Source: Massilia sp. Root133 (GTDB lineage Bacteria; Pseudomonadota; Gammaproteobacteria; Burkholderiales; Burkholderiaceae_D). From it: DNA of 64,000 nucleotides. Shown piece by piece: positions 8,200 through 17,266 of this stretch (positions within the stretch are counted from its first letter, which is position 1; every line of letters begins with the position of its first letter). A model generated the notes under the pieces. That model was not told where the DNA came from. It was given only the letters and a program-made list of their open reading frames with translations, and ran no database searches. The DNA lies in assembly GCF_001426525.1 (NCBI RefSeq), contig NZ_LMEW01000001.1, positions 376,978 to 440,977 on the forward strand, read 5' to 3'. Position numbers and translations under genes: made by a program.

Positions 8200-8892
8200 A
8201 TGAGCCGCACCGGACGCCTGTTCCAGCTGATGGACGCCCTGCGCGGCCACCGCCGCCCCGTGACGGCCAGTGCCCTGGCCGAACGCCTCGGCGTGTCGGA
8301 ACGCACGATCTACCGCGACATCCAGACGCTCGTGCAACTGGGCGCGCCCGTCGAGGGCTCGGCCGGTGTCGGCTATGTGCTGCGCACGGGCTTTTTCCTG
8401 CCGCCGTTGATGTTCGACGCCGACGAGCTGGAAGCCCTCGTGCTGGGCGCGCGCTGGGTGCGCCAGCAGGGCGACGCGGCGCTGTCCGACGCGGCCGACC
8501 GCTCCCTGGCCAAGATCGCGACGGCCACGCCGCGCGACCTGCGCGACCACATGGCCGAGATGAGCCTGTGGGTGCCGGCCTTTCCGGAAGCGGCGCCGGT
8601 CGAGGCGTTCATCCAGCCCGCGCGCGAGGCGATCCGGCGCCAGTGCAAGCTGCGCATCGCCTACCGCGACGAGCGCGACACGGCGACGGAGCGCATCGTG
8701 TGGCCGTTCGCGCTCGCGTTCTTCGAGGGCAAGCGCGTGATGGCGGCGTGGTGCGAACTGCGCGATGCGATCCGCCACTTCCGCGTCGACCGCATCGTCC
8801 GGGCCGAACCGAGCACGGAGCGCTATCCGTCGCCGCGGCACCAGCTGCTGCGGGAGTGGCGCAAGCTGTACGACATTCCGGAATACTCCTGA
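8200..8892 (+). CDS. HTH/WYL-domain transcriptional regulator (YafY-like)
   Basis: A 230-residue regulator. Residues 1-60 form a winged HTH_11 domain (VTASALAERLGVSERTIYRDIQTLVQLGAPVEG). Residues about 140-215 form a WYL ligand-binding domain, here with RIAYRDERDTATERIVWPFALAFFEGKRVMAAWCELRDAIRHFRVDRI. WYL proteins sense small ligands or nucleic acids and act as repressors or activators. No clear ribosome site precedes the ATG. The gene is followed 60 bases later by a GST gene in the same direction, a likely target or operon partner. Confidence 0.88.
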   Translation: MSRTGRLFQLMDALRGHRRPVTASALAERLGVSERTIYRDIQTLVQLGAPVEGSAGVGYVLRTGFFLPPLMFDADELEALVLGARWVRQQGDAALSDAADRSLAKIATATPRDLRDHMAEMSLWVPAFPEAAPVEAFIQPAREAIRRQCKLRIAYRDERDTATERIVWPFALAFFEGKRVMAAWCELRDAIRHFRVDRIVRAEPSTERYPSPRHQLLREWRKLYDIPEYS

Positions 8893-8952
8893 CAGGATCT
8901 GTCAGTGGCCCGTCTTAACATAAACGCATCAACCAACCCACAGGAGACGGCC

Positions 8953-9570
8953 ATGCAGCTTTATTACAACCACTACTCGTCCAATACCCGCCGCGTGCTG
9001 CTGGCAGCCGACCACCTCGGCATCGAGTTCGACCTCATCCAGATCAACCTGGCCAGCCAGGACGACCGCCGTCGCCTTGGCGAGGTCAATCCGAACGCCA
9101 AGCTGCCCGTGCTGATCGACGGCGACTTCATCCTGTGGGAATCGTGCGCGATCATGCAATACCTGGCCGAGGGCACGCCCGGCCAGACCGTGTGGCCGCA
9201 GGAGCGCCGGGCGCGCGCGGACGTCGGCCGCTGGATGTTCTGGGCCTGCCAGCATTTCGCTCCGGCCATCGGCGTGTTCACGTGGGAACACCTCTGGAAG
9301 AAATTCGTCACCGGCCAGGACGCCGATCCGACGGAAGTCGCGCGCGGCGCAGCCGACCTGGCCGAGGCGGCCCGCGTGCTGGACCAGCACCTGGCCACGC
9401 GCAACTGGCTCGCCGGCGACGGCGTGACCCTGGCCGACTACGCCGTCGCGGCGCCGCTCATGTACAAGGACAGGGCGCACCTGCCGCTGGATGCGTATCC
9501 GCACCTGCTGGCCTGGTTCGAGCGCATTCAGGCGCTGCCGGCGTGGCAGCGGACGGCGCACGAATGGTGA
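8953..9570 (+). CDS. Glutathione S-transferase family protein
   Basis: A 205-residue cytosolic GST-fold protein. The thioredoxin-like N-terminal domain (1-80) shows the Ser region YYNHYSSNTRRVLLAADHLG, the cis-Pro motif NAKLPVLIDGD and the glutathione-binding Glu-Ser in LWESCAIMQYLAE. The all-helical C-terminal domain has the N-capping Asp motif VTLADYAVAAPLM. The start at 8953 follows AGGAGACGGCC. The substrate is unknown. Its TGA abuts the stop codon of the convergent MFS gene with no spacer. Confidence 0.88.
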   Translation: MQLYYNHYSSNTRRVLLAADHLGIEFDLIQINLASQDDRRRLGEVNPNAKLPVLIDGDFILWESCAIMQYLAEGTPGQTVWPQERRARADVGRWMFWACQHFAPAIGVFTWEHLWKKFVTGQDADPTEVARGAADLAEAARVLDQHLATRNWLAGDGVTLADYAVAAPLMYKDRAHLPLDAYPHLLAWFERIQALPAWQRTAHEW

Positions 9571-10746
9571 TCAGGCCGGCCTGCCCACCAGCGCGGCGAT
9601 CCCCGCCGCGGCGACGTTGACGGCTGCGCTGGCCACGATCGGCACCGTATAGCTGCCGCTCGCGTCGAACAGATAGCCGGCCGCGGTGGGTCCGAGCAGC
9701 GTACCCACCGCGACGCTCGTGTACAGGACGCCGATGATGCTGCCGACCTGGCGGTTGCCGAACAAATCCGTCACCACGGGCGGCATGATCGCGACCCAGC
9801 CGCCGTAGAACAGGCCGAACAGCAGGGCGAACCCGGCCAGTGCGAGGAAGCCCGTCGAGACGGCCCACACCGCCAGTGCGGCAGCCATGCCCGCAAACAT
9901 CGCCAGCAGGAACGCCAGTCGCCCGACCCTGTCCGCCAGTCCACCGAGGAAGAACCGGCCCAGCGTGCTGCCGATGCCGATCGACCCCAGCAGGTAAGCC
10001 GCGTCCTTCTGGCCGATGCCGTGGTCCAGCGCATACGGCACCAGGTGGACGAACGGCACGAACACCCCGAACGAGCAGACCAGGCAGGCCGCGTACAGCA
10101 ATGCGAATTGCCGCGACCGGACGGCCTCGCGCAGCAGCATGCCGGCATGGACGCGGGCCGGCCCCATGTCCTTGTCGACGGGATCGTCGGCAATGAGCGC
10201 GGCCATGCCGATGCCGGCGACGGCGGCGCCGCAGCCGAGCGCGAGGTAGGCGCCGCGCCATCCCAGCGCGTCGATCAGCGCGGTCGCGAGCGGGGGCATG
10301 ACCAGCGTGCCGACGCCGATGCCGCTGACTGCGAGGCCCGATGCGACGCCGCGGCGCGTGACGAACCAGCGCTGCACGGCGCCCAGCGCGGGCACGTACG
10401 CACAACCGATGCCCAGGCCGACGCCGAGGCCGTAGGCCGCGTACACCGCATGCAGGCTGCGCGCGACGCCGGCCAGCGCGAGGCCGGCGCCCACCAGCAG
10501 CATGCCGAGCATGGCCAGGCGGCGCGCGCCCCAGCGGTCCGCGAGCGGGCCGCTGACGACGCCCAGCGCAAAATACAGGAACCCCGCCAGCGAAAACACG
10601 AGCGACACGGACCCGCGCGACGCCGCGAAGTCCCGCTGCAGCGCCGGCACGAACGCGCTGAACGTGTACGCGCAGCCGAATCCGACGAAACAGACCGCGA
10701 ACGCCGCCGCGACGACGACCCAGCCATAGAAGACACGCGATCCCAT
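9571..10746 (-). CDS. MFS transporter, OFA (oxalate/formate antiporter-like) type
   Basis: A 391-residue inner-membrane transporter with 12 predicted helices. The start MGSRVFYGWVVVAAAFAVCFVGFGCAYTF is typical of OFA/monocarboxylate-type MFS proteins, and the loop motif GPLADRWGARRL lies between helices 2 and 3. The ATG at 10746 is one base beyond the amidase stop, so the pair is co-transcribed amidase first. The likely cargo is a carboxylate or amide related to the amidase reaction, which is inferred from context. Confidence 0.85.
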   Translation of the reverse strand: MGSRVFYGWVVVAAAFAVCFVGFGCAYTFSAFVPALQRDFAASRGSVSLVFSLAGFLYFALGVVSGPLADRWGARRLAMLGMLLVGAGLALAGVARSLHAVYAAYGLGVGLGIGCAYVPALGAVQRWFVTRRGVASGLAVSGIGVGTLVMPPLATALIDALGWRGAYLALGCGAAVAGIGMAALIADDPVDKDMGPARVHAGMLLREAVRSRQFALLYAACLVCSFGVFVPFVHLVPYALDHGIGQKDAAYLLGSIGIGSTLGRFFLGGLADRVGRLAFLLAMFAGMAAALAVWAVSTGFLALAGFALLFGLFYGGWVAIMPPVVTDLFGNRQVGSIIGVLYTSVAVGTLLGPTAAGYLFDASGSYTVPIVASAAVNVAAAGIAALVGRPA

Positions 10747-10747
10747 G

Positions 10748-12148
10748 CTAGCGCTCTGGATGGCGCCGGTGCCATGGCGTTCGCGCCTGGAACGCGGCGC
10801 CGGCGCGTACGAGCGCGTCCTCACGCCAGCGGGGCGCCACCAGTTGCAGGCCGACCGGCATGCCAGCGTCGGTGAAGCCGCCCGGCAGCGTGAGCGTCGG
10901 ATGGCCGGACATGTTGAAGGGGCACGTGTAGCGCTGCAGCCCGGCGATGAGGTCGGGCTGCTCACCCAGCGTCCGGATCTGCGCGAGCGTGAGCGGGGCG
11001 AACGGTTGCACGGGCGTGAGCAGGACGTCGACGGCTGAGAGGACCCGGTCGACACGGCCGCGGAAGGCCGCGCGCCGCAGCAGGATGGCCTGGTAATCGG
11101 TGCCGGACAACGCCTTGCCGGCCTCGATGACCGCCGCGAGGACGGCGCCGTAATCCGCTTGCATGCGCGGATAGCGGTCCCGGTGCGCCACGGCCGCCTC
11201 CACGGCACATTGCGGTACCCAGTCGGCGACGGCCTGCGCGACGTCGGGGAAGCGGACGTCGACGATGCCGGCGCCCAGCGCGGCAAACGTCGCGAGCGCG
11301 TCGGCGAGGACCGCGCGCGTGCCGGCGTCCACGCCGTCGCGGTTCCACGCCGCGTCCACGCCGATGCGCCAGCCCGCGATGCCGGCGCCTGCCGTGTCGT
11401 CGGGGACAGGCATCAGCGACGCCGTCGGGTCGTCCGGATCGGCCCCCGCGATGGCGCCCAGCAGGATGCCGGCGTCGATGGCGCTGCGGGCCATGGTCCC
11501 GACATGGTCCAGCGACGCCGCCAGTTCGGCCGCGCCGTGGCGGCTCACGCGGCCCCACGTCGGCTTCAGTCCCGTGAGGCCATTCGCCGCGGACGGCCAG
11601 CGGATCGACCCGCCCGTATCCGAGGCCAGCGAGCCATATGCCATGCCTGCCGCGACGGCGACGCCGGAACCGCTCGACGAGATGCCCGGCCAATAGTCCG
11701 CGTGCCACGGATTGCGCGGCGGGCTGACGGCCGGGTGGTGATCGGAATACGCGCCTTCGGTGAGCTCGGGCTTGCCGATGAGGACAGCGCCGGCGTCGCG
11801 CAGGCGCCGCACCACCGTCGCGTCGCGGGTGGCGACGGGCTGGCTGCGCAGCCGCATGCCGGCGCGCGTCGGCACACCTTCGATGTCGAACAAGTCCTTC
11901 ACCGCGATCGGCACGCCGTGCAGCGGCCCGCGCCATCCGCCGGCCGCGATCTCCCTGTCGGCCGCGTCGGCTTGCGCGCGCGCGGCGTCGGCCAGCACCA
12001 GCGCGTACGCATGCAGGTCGCCGTCGAGCGCGGCGATGCGATCGAGCAGCGCTTGCGTCACCTCGCGGGAAGACACGTCGCGGTTGCGGATCAGGGCCGC
12101 AAGCGCGCCGATGTCGCGATAGTGCAGGACGTCTGTCGGTTTAGTCAT
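10748..12148 (-). CDS. Amidase (amidase-signature family)
   Basis: A 466-residue hydrolase of the amidase-signature superfamily, which cleaves amides to a carboxylate and ammonia. The Ser-cisSer-Lys triad is visible: Lys in GVPIAVKDLFD, the cis-Ser in GISSSGSGVAVAAG and the nucleophile Ser in SDTGGSIRWPSA. The GSSG-type glycine-rich signature is intact. It resembles AtzF/GatA-like catabolic amidases, but substrate cannot be assigned. It heads a two-gene unit with an MFS transporter and is divergent from a GcvA-like LysR regulator 97 bases away, the likely controller. Confidence 0.88.
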   Translation of the reverse strand: MTKPTDVLHYRDIGALAALIRNRDVSSREVTQALLDRIAALDGDLHAYALVLADAARAQADAADREIAAGGWRGPLHGVPIAVKDLFDIEGVPTRAGMRLRSQPVATRDATVVRRLRDAGAVLIGKPELTEGAYSDHHPAVSPPRNPWHADYWPGISSSGSGVAVAAGMAYGSLASDTGGSIRWPSAANGLTGLKPTWGRVSRHGAAELAASLDHVGTMARSAIDAGILLGAIAGADPDDPTASLMPVPDDTAGAGIAGWRIGVDAAWNRDGVDAGTRAVLADALATFAALGAGIVDVRFPDVAQAVADWVPQCAVEAAVAHRDRYPRMQADYGAVLAAVIEAGKALSGTDYQAILLRRAAFRGRVDRVLSAVDVLLTPVQPFAPLTLAQIRTLGEQPDLIAGLQRYTCPFNMSGHPTLTLPGGFTDAGMPVGLQLVAPRWREDALVRAGAAFQARTPWHRRHPER

Positions 12149-12245
12149 TCTCTTTCCTGAATCGGCTTACAATGCGGGTACTGTAGCCTCGGCGTGACAG
12201 TGGCACAACCGAGTTTTCCTGTCTGTTTCAATTGAGATTTTCTAA

Positions 12246-13127
12246 ATGATCCGTGAACCGGTGCCGCCCTTGAAGCCGCTGCGCGCGTTCGAAGCCGCCG
12301 CGCGGCACCTGTCCGTGAAAGCCGCGGCGGAAGAGTTGTGCGTGACGCCGGGCGCCGTCAGCCAGCTCGTGCGGCAACTGGAGGAGCACCTCGGCGTAAA
12401 GCTGTTCGAGCGGGTCAACCGGGGCATCCTGCTGACCCAGGCGGGCCGCGACTACCTGCCGCCCGTGCGCAACGCCTTCCGGCAGATCGCGCAGGCCACG
12501 CAGCGCCTCGCGGCGTCCGCGGATGCCGGCACGCTGACGTTGAGCGTCACGCCGTTCTTCGCGTCCGCGTGGCTGATGCCGCGCCTGCAGCGGTTCCGCG
12601 ACGCGCATCCCGGCATCGACCTGCATATCGTGACCAGCACCGCGCTGGCGGATTTTGCGCGCGACGGCGTGGACGTCGCCGTCCGGCACGGCGCGGGCCG
12701 CTATCCCGGCTTGCGCAGCTATCGCGTGGCCTCCGTCGAGATCGTGCCGGTGGCCGCGCCGGCCCTCGTGGAACGCCTTGGCTTGCCGTCATCTCCTGCG
12801 GACCTGGCGCGCTGGCCGCACGTGCACGACGCCGACCGCAAGGGATGGAGCTTGTGGTTCCAGGCAAACGGCGTGGACGACGTCGCGCTGCCGCGCGGCC
12901 CGTCGTTCGACGACGCCAGCCTGCTGCTCGCTGCAGTCCTGGCCGGGCAGGGCGCCGGCCTGCTGCCGGCCGCGATGGTGGCGCACGAGGTGGACGCCGG
13001 GCGCCTGGTCAGCCTCGCGAAACCGGCCCACATGGAGACGTTCGCCTACTACCTGGTCTATCCGGAGGCCCGGCAGGACAACCCGAAGGTGGCCGCGCTG
13101 CGCGACTGGATCCTGGCGGTGGACTAG
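12246..13127 (+). CDS. LysR-type regulator (GcvA-like)
   Basis: A 293-residue LysR-family regulator. The N-terminus PPLKPLRAFEAAARHLSVKAAAEELCVTPGAVSQLVRQLEEHLGVKLFER is characteristic of the GcvA subgroup. It is followed by a type 2 periplasmic-binding-protein-like effector domain (LTLSVTPFFASAWLMPRLQRF, then a second lobe near 170-270). It is transcribed away from the amidase/MFS operon, sharing a 97-base spacer, so it most likely regulates that operon and itself. The ligand is unknown. Confidence 0.88.
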   Translation: MIREPVPPLKPLRAFEAAARHLSVKAAAEELCVTPGAVSQLVRQLEEHLGVKLFERVNRGILLTQAGRDYLPPVRNAFRQIAQATQRLAASADAGTLTLSVTPFFASAWLMPRLQRFRDAHPGIDLHIVTSTALADFARDGVDVAVRHGAGRYPGLRSYRVASVEIVPVAAPALVERLGLPSSPADLARWPHVHDADRKGWSLWFQANGVDDVALPRGPSFDDASLLLAAVLAGQGAGLLPAAMVAHEVDAGRLVSLAKPAHMETFAYYLVYPEARQDNPKVAALRDWILAVD

Positions 13128-13131
13128 CGGA

Positions 13132-13683
13132 TCACCCGTTCCAGTGCCGGCGCAGCAGGCCGTAATACACCGTATCGGCGGGCTCGCCCTGCACGATCCA
13201 GCGCTCGGGCATATAGCCTTCCTTTTGAAAGCCCAGCTTTTCCAGCACCCGCGCGGACGCCCCGTTGCGCGGGTCGACGTCGGCCTCGATGCGGTTCAGG
13301 TCCAGCGTCGTAAAACCGTAGGCCAGCAGCGCGCGCAGCGCCTCGCTGACGTAGCCGCCGCCCCAGTGGGCGCGGGCCAGTGCGTAGCCCATTTCGCAGC
13401 GGCGGCTGGTGTCGACGAAGCGGTGCAGGCTCACGTTGCCGATCAGTTCTCCCGTGTCGATCAGTTCCACGCCCAGGCGCATGCCGCTGCCGTCCGCATA
13501 GGCGGCCTGGGTGGCGGCGATATGCTCGCGCGACTGGTCGAGCGACGTCCACGGCCCGCTGCTCCAGTAGCGCGCCACTTCCGGATCGGCAAACACGGCA
13601 TAGTGCGCGTCGACGTCGCGCTCGTCCATCCAGCGCAGTTTCAGGCGGGGTGTGAACAGTTCGATGGGGCTCAGGGTGGGCAT
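13132..13683 (-). CDS. GNAT acetyltransferase (RimJ/RimL-like)
   Basis: A 183-residue acetyltransferase of the Acetyltransf_3 type that transfers acetyl from acetyl-CoA to an amine, often a protein N-terminus or an antibiotic. Motifs: LFTPRLKLRWMDERDVD at the start, GMRLGVELIDTGELIGNVSLH, the CoA-binding ARAHWGGGYVSEALRALLAYGF, and NGASARVLEKLGFQKEG near the end. The ATG at 13683 overlaps the end of the upstream TetR gene by 13 bases, so the two are co-translated. The target is unknown. Confidence 0.87.
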   Translation of the reverse strand: MPTLSPIELFTPRLKLRWMDERDVDAHYAVFADPEVARYWSSGPWTSLDQSREHIAATQAAYADGSGMRLGVELIDTGELIGNVSLHRFVDTSRRCEMGYALARAHWGGGYVSEALRALLAYGFTTLDLNRIEADVDPRNGASARVLEKLGFQKEGYMPERWIVQGEPADTVYYGLLRRHWNG

Positions 13684-14333
13684 GGATTCTCCTGGAGGCC
13701 GACGGCGGCGAGGACCATGCCCGTGATCAGGCGCTCGGCGTCGTCGAAGTCGGATGGTTCCAATTGTTCGCGGTCGAGCACGAGCGTCATCTGGGCGGCG
13801 AAGTCGGCGTACGACTGCGTCATCGCCCAGACGGCGAACAGCAGATGGGTGGCGTTGACGGGCGCGATTTTTCCTTCCGCGATCCAGCGCTCGAACACGG
13901 CGATGTCCGCGCGCAGCAGCGGGATCACGCGGCGGCGGATCTGGTCGGCGTACAGCTTGGCGCCGCCGATCACTTCCATCGCATACACGCGCGACGCGAG
14001 CGGCTGCTCGCGCGAGAACGTCAGCTTCGCGCGCACATAGGCGCGCAGGACGTCGCCCGGGTCCTTGCCCGGATCCGCGAGGCTGGCCATGCGCGCGAGC
14101 CAGTCGTCCAGCACGTTGTCGAGCACGCGCTGGTACAGGGCCTGCTTGGTCGGGAAGTAGTACATCAGGTTCTGCTTCGACAGGCCCGCGCGCTCGGCGA
14201 CGGTGGCGATCGACGTGCCTTCGTAGCCGCATTCGGCGAACTGGCGCACGGCTTCGCCGAGGATGGTCGCTTCGACTCTGTCTCGGTGACTGATGCGATG
14301 ACTGACGCGGTGTTTGACGGGGGCAACGGTCAT
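13671..14333 (-). CDS. TetR-family regulator, RutR-like
   Basis: A 220-residue TetR regulator. The N-terminal HTH (VEATILGEAVRQFAECGYEGTSIATVAERAGLSKQNLMYYFPTKQALYQRVLDNVLDDW) and the C-terminal domain (FSREQPLASRVYAMEVIGGAKLYADQIRR..., then HLLFAVWAMTQSYADFAAQM) closely follow E. coli RutR, whose ligands are uracil and thymine. RutR controls pyrimidine use and nitrogen-related genes. Here the gene stands next to a full pyrimidine degradation cluster, so a pyrimidine-responsive repressor is the natural reading. The RutR similarity was judged by eye. It lies 11 bases downstream of the MocR gene in the same direction. Confidence 0.85.
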   Translation of the reverse strand: MTVAPVKHRVSHRISHRDRVEATILGEAVRQFAECGYEGTSIATVAERAGLSKQNLMYYFPTKQALYQRVLDNVLDDWLARMASLADPGKDPGDVLRAYVRAKLTFSREQPLASRVYAMEVIGGAKLYADQIRRRVIPLLRADIAVFERWIAEGKIAPVNATHLLFAVWAMTQSYADFAAQMTLVLDREQLEPSDFDDAERLITGMVLAAVGLQENPCPP

Positions 14334-14344
14334 GGGTGTTCTCC

Positions 14345-15769
14345 TCAAATCGAACGCAGGAAGTCGAGCAGGGCCGGCTCGTGGGCATAGGCGACGTTGA
14401 AGCGGAACCAGGCCGTGGCGGGCGGCTTCAGCGCAAAGAATTCGCCCGGCGCCAGCAGGATGCTCGCGCGCAGCGCCCGTTCGGCGATGGCGCGGCCGCT
14501 TTGTTTTTGCGCCGGCCAGCCTGCGCTGACGAACATCCCGCCGCGCGGCCGGGCCAGCGGCACGAGGCCCGCGCCGCCGAGGCGCTCCAGCGCCAGCTCG
14601 CGCGCGTCGTCCAGCTGCAGCACGAGGCGCTCGACCTGCTTGCGGTAGGCGCGGCTGCTGACGGCATCGTACACGGCGCGTTCGTTCACCTCGGACGTCG
14701 TCAGGCCCGTGAGCATCTTGACGCGCACCAGTTCCGGCATCAACGAGCCCGACGCGCAAACGGAACCCACGCGCAGCACGGGCGACAGGGTCTTGGAAAA
14801 GCTGCCGATGCGGATCACGCGGCGCAGCCCGTCCATGGCGGCCAGCGACGAGTCGCCGCGGGCGGCCAGTTCGCGGTAGATGTCGTCCTCGACGAGCCAG
14901 AAATCGTACTGCTCGGACAGCGCGAGCAGCCGGTGCGCCTGCGCCTGCGACAGCGACGTGCCGAGGGGATTCTGCAGCACCGTGTTGACGAACATGAGCT
15001 TCGGCTGGCGCGCCTGGGACTCGCGCGCGAGGACGTCCATGTCCAGGCCATGGGCGCCGCGCGGGATGCCGACGGCCTCGCAGCCGTGATGCCGGACGAG
15101 CGCGAGCAGATTGCCGTAGCCGGGATCCTCGACGAACACGACGTCGCCCGGCCGCGTGAGCGTGCGCAGCACGAGGTCGAACGCATGCGTGGCGCCGTGC
15201 GTGAGCAGTATCTGTTCCGGTTCAACCGCGCACAGATCGGCCGACAGCGTCGTGGCGAGATGCTGGCGCAGGCTGGGAAAGCCGAGCGGATGGCCGTAGC
15301 CGCGCAGGCGGCCGGCCGGGATCTTCATCGCGTGGCGCACCGCGTCGAGGATCGTCGATTCGCCATACCACTCGGGCGGCAGCCAGCCGGCGCCGACGGG
15401 CAGCGCATCCGTCTGGCCGGAATAGAGGTCGGGCGTGAGCGTGTCGACGACATTGGCGGCCGCGGGGAGGCACGCTTGCTGCGCCGGGGCTTCCGCGCCG
15501 CGCGCGACGAAAAAGCCGGACCCGCGCCGCGATGACAGCAGGCCCAGGTGCAGCAGGCGGTCGTACGATTCGACGACGGTGAAGGTGCTGACGCCATTCA
15601 CTTTTGCGAATTGTCGAACGGACGGCATCTTCGTCCCGGCGGGCAGCGTGCGCCGATTTACCATCTCGGCGATGGCCGCGACGATCTGGTCGACCAGGCT
15701 GCCGCGGCGCTGGCGGTCGATCGCCAGCACCGGCCATCCCTCGCTCTCGCTCTTTTCGGTGGGTTCCAT
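14345..15769 (-). CDS. MocR-type GntR/aminotransferase regulator
   Basis: A 474-residue fusion of a GntR winged helix (about 20-90: SLVDQIVAAIAEMVNRRTLPAGTKMPSVRQFAKVNGVSTFTVVESYDRL) to a fold-type I aminotransferase-like domain. The PLP lysine is in RIGSFSKTLSPVLRVG. MocR proteins sense PLP or PLP-amino acid adducts. The ATG at 15769 is preferred because GGAGG lies four to five bases before it; a longer form from 15829 has no such site. It is divergent from the beta-alanine aminotransferase gene across 171 AT-rich bases, the usual setting for a MocR activator of that gene. Confidence 0.9.
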   Translation of the reverse strand: MEPTEKSESEGWPVLAIDRQRRGSLVDQIVAAIAEMVNRRTLPAGTKMPSVRQFAKVNGVSTFTVVESYDRLLHLGLLSSRRGSGFFVARGAEAPAQQACLPAAANVVDTLTPDLYSGQTDALPVGAGWLPPEWYGESTILDAVRHAMKIPAGRLRGYGHPLGFPSLRQHLATTLSADLCAVEPEQILLTHGATHAFDLVLRTLTRPGDVVFVEDPGYGNLLALVRHHGCEAVGIPRGAHGLDMDVLARESQARQPKLMFVNTVLQNPLGTSLSQAQAHRLLALSEQYDFWLVEDDIYRELAARGDSSLAAMDGLRRVIRIGSFSKTLSPVLRVGSVCASGSLMPELVRVKMLTGLTTSEVNERAVYDAVSSRAYRKQVERLVLQLDDARELALERLGGAGLVPLARPRGGMFVSAGWPAQKQSGRAIAERALRASILLAPGEFFALKPPATAWFRFNVAYAHEPALLDFLRSI

Positions 15770-15940
15770 GCGCCTCCATCGCGCGACGTCCGAAACTGTA
15801 CAGGCTATGCTACCTATACGGTTGGCCATTTTCGCAGACTGTGTATATGTGCCACTGTTGTACTGCTGTCTATTATTGCATCATTGTTTTTGCCAGTTGG
15901 TAAATTTTGTACTGGCCACTGATTCTAAAAGGGGAGTCGC
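15770..15940. promoter_or_regulatory. Divergent control region between mocR-like gene and beta-alanine aminotransferase
   Basis: 171 bases that are much more AT-rich than their surroundings. They contain a perfect palindrome CTGTACAG at 15796-15803 and two direct copies of TTGTACTG at 15858-15865 and 15907-15914. These are candidate sites for the MocR regulator, which commonly binds direct repeats between its gene and the target, or for the RutR-like repressor. AGGGGAG precedes the aminotransferase ATG. Confidence 0.55.
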
Positions 15941-17257
15941 ATGAACGAGTCCAGACCCGAATCGATGTCATCCTTCTGGATGCCATTCACCAACAACCGT
16001 GACTTCAAGGCCCATCCGCGCCTCCTCGTCTCGGCACAAGGAATGTATTACAAGGACGTCGACGGCAACGCGGTCCTCGACGGCACCGCCGGCCTGTGGT
16101 GCGTCCCGTGCGGCCACGCGCAGCCGAAGATCGTCGCCGCCGTCAGCGAGATGGTCGGCCAGCTCGACTTCGCACCGACGTTCCAGATGGGCCACCCGGC
16201 CGCCTTCGACCTGGCCGAACGCCTGATGGACTACACGAACCACAAGTTCGGCCACGTGTTCTACACGAATTCCGGCTCGGAAGCGGTGGACACGGCCCTC
16301 AAGATCGCGCTCGCGTATCACAAGGCCCGCGGCGACGCCGGCCGCACGCGGCTGATCGGGCGCGAGCGGGGCTATCACGGCGTCGGCTTCGGCGGGCTGT
16401 CCGTCGGCGGCATCGGCCCGAATCGCAAGGCCTTCGGGCCGCTGCTGCCGGGTGTCGATCACCTGCCGCACACGCACAATCTCGGCAAGAACGCGTTCTC
16501 GCGCGGCGAGCCGGAACATGGCGCGGAACTGGCCGACGAACTGGAACGCATCGTCGCGCTGCACGACGCGTCGACCATCGCCGCCGTCATCGTCGAACCC
16601 GTGGCCGGATCGACGGGCGTGCTGATTCCGCCGCAGGGTTACCTGAAGCGCCTGCGCGAACTCTGCACGAAGCACGGCATCCTGCTGATCTTCGACGAAG
16701 TGATCACGGGCTTCGGCCGCCTGACGACGCCGTTCGCCGTCGATTACTTCGACGTCGAGCCGGACATGATGACGACGGCGAAAGGCCTCACCAACGGCAC
16801 CGTGCCGATGGGCGCCGTGTTCTCGAAAAAATTCATCCACGACGCGTTCATGGAAGCGCCGGCCGGCATCGAACTGTTCCACGGCTACACGTATTCCGGC
16901 CACCCGCTCGCGTGCGCCGCGTCGATCGCCACGCTGGAAGTCTTCAAGGAGCAGGGCATCCTGGAAAACGCGAAGTCACTGCAACCGTACTGGGAAGACG
17001 CGGTGCACAGCCTGCGCGGCCTGCCGCACGTGATCGACATCCGCACCATCGGCCTCGTCGCCGGCATCGAGCTGGAAAGCATCCCCGGCAAGCCAGGCGC
17101 GCGTGCCTTTGCCGCGTTCAAGCAGGCTTTCGCGGACGGCATCCTGATCCGCACGACGGGCGACATCATCGCGCTGTCGCCGCCGCTCGTGCTGGAGAAA
17201 AAACATATCGACGAATTGTTCGGCAAGCTGGCCGCCGTCCTGAAAAACCTCGACTGA
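15941..17257 (+). CDS. bauA: Beta-alanine (omega-amino acid):pyruvate aminotransferase
   Basis: A 438-residue class-III PLP aminotransferase. It moves the amino group of beta-alanine (or beta-aminoisobutyrate) to pyruvate, giving malonate semialdehyde (or methylmalonate semialdehyde) and alanine. The N-terminus SFWMPFTNNRDFKAHPRLL is typical of omega-amino acid:pyruvate transaminases. PLP-binding features include TNSGSEAVDTALKIA, ERGYHGVGFGG, LLIFDEVITGFGR and the Schiff-base Lys in TTAKGLTNGTVPMGAV. The next gene begins nine bases later and encodes the dehydrogenase for its product. Length is normal. Confidence 0.93.
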   Translation: MNESRPESMSSFWMPFTNNRDFKAHPRLLVSAQGMYYKDVDGNAVLDGTAGLWCVPCGHAQPKIVAAVSEMVGQLDFAPTFQMGHPAAFDLAERLMDYTNHKFGHVFYTNSGSEAVDTALKIALAYHKARGDAGRTRLIGRERGYHGVGFGGLSVGGIGPNRKAFGPLLPGVDHLPHTHNLGKNAFSRGEPEHGAELADELERIVALHDASTIAAVIVEPVAGSTGVLIPPQGYLKRLRELCTKHGILLIFDEVITGFGRLTTPFAVDYFDVEPDMMTTAKGLTNGTVPMGAVFSKKFIHDAFMEAPAGIELFHGYTYSGHPLACAASIATLEVFKEQGILENAKSLQPYWEDAVHSLRGLPHVIDIRTIGLVAGIELESIPGKPGARAFAAFKQAFADGILIRTTGDIIALSPPLVLEKKHIDELFGKLAAVLKNLD

Positions 17258-17266
17258 AAGGCGACC

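Noticed and set aside
10747..11286. An extended N-terminus for the OFA-type MFS protein
   Set aside because: The added part is out-of-frame amidase sequence, while MGSRVFYGWVVVAAAF at 10746 is the typical family start.
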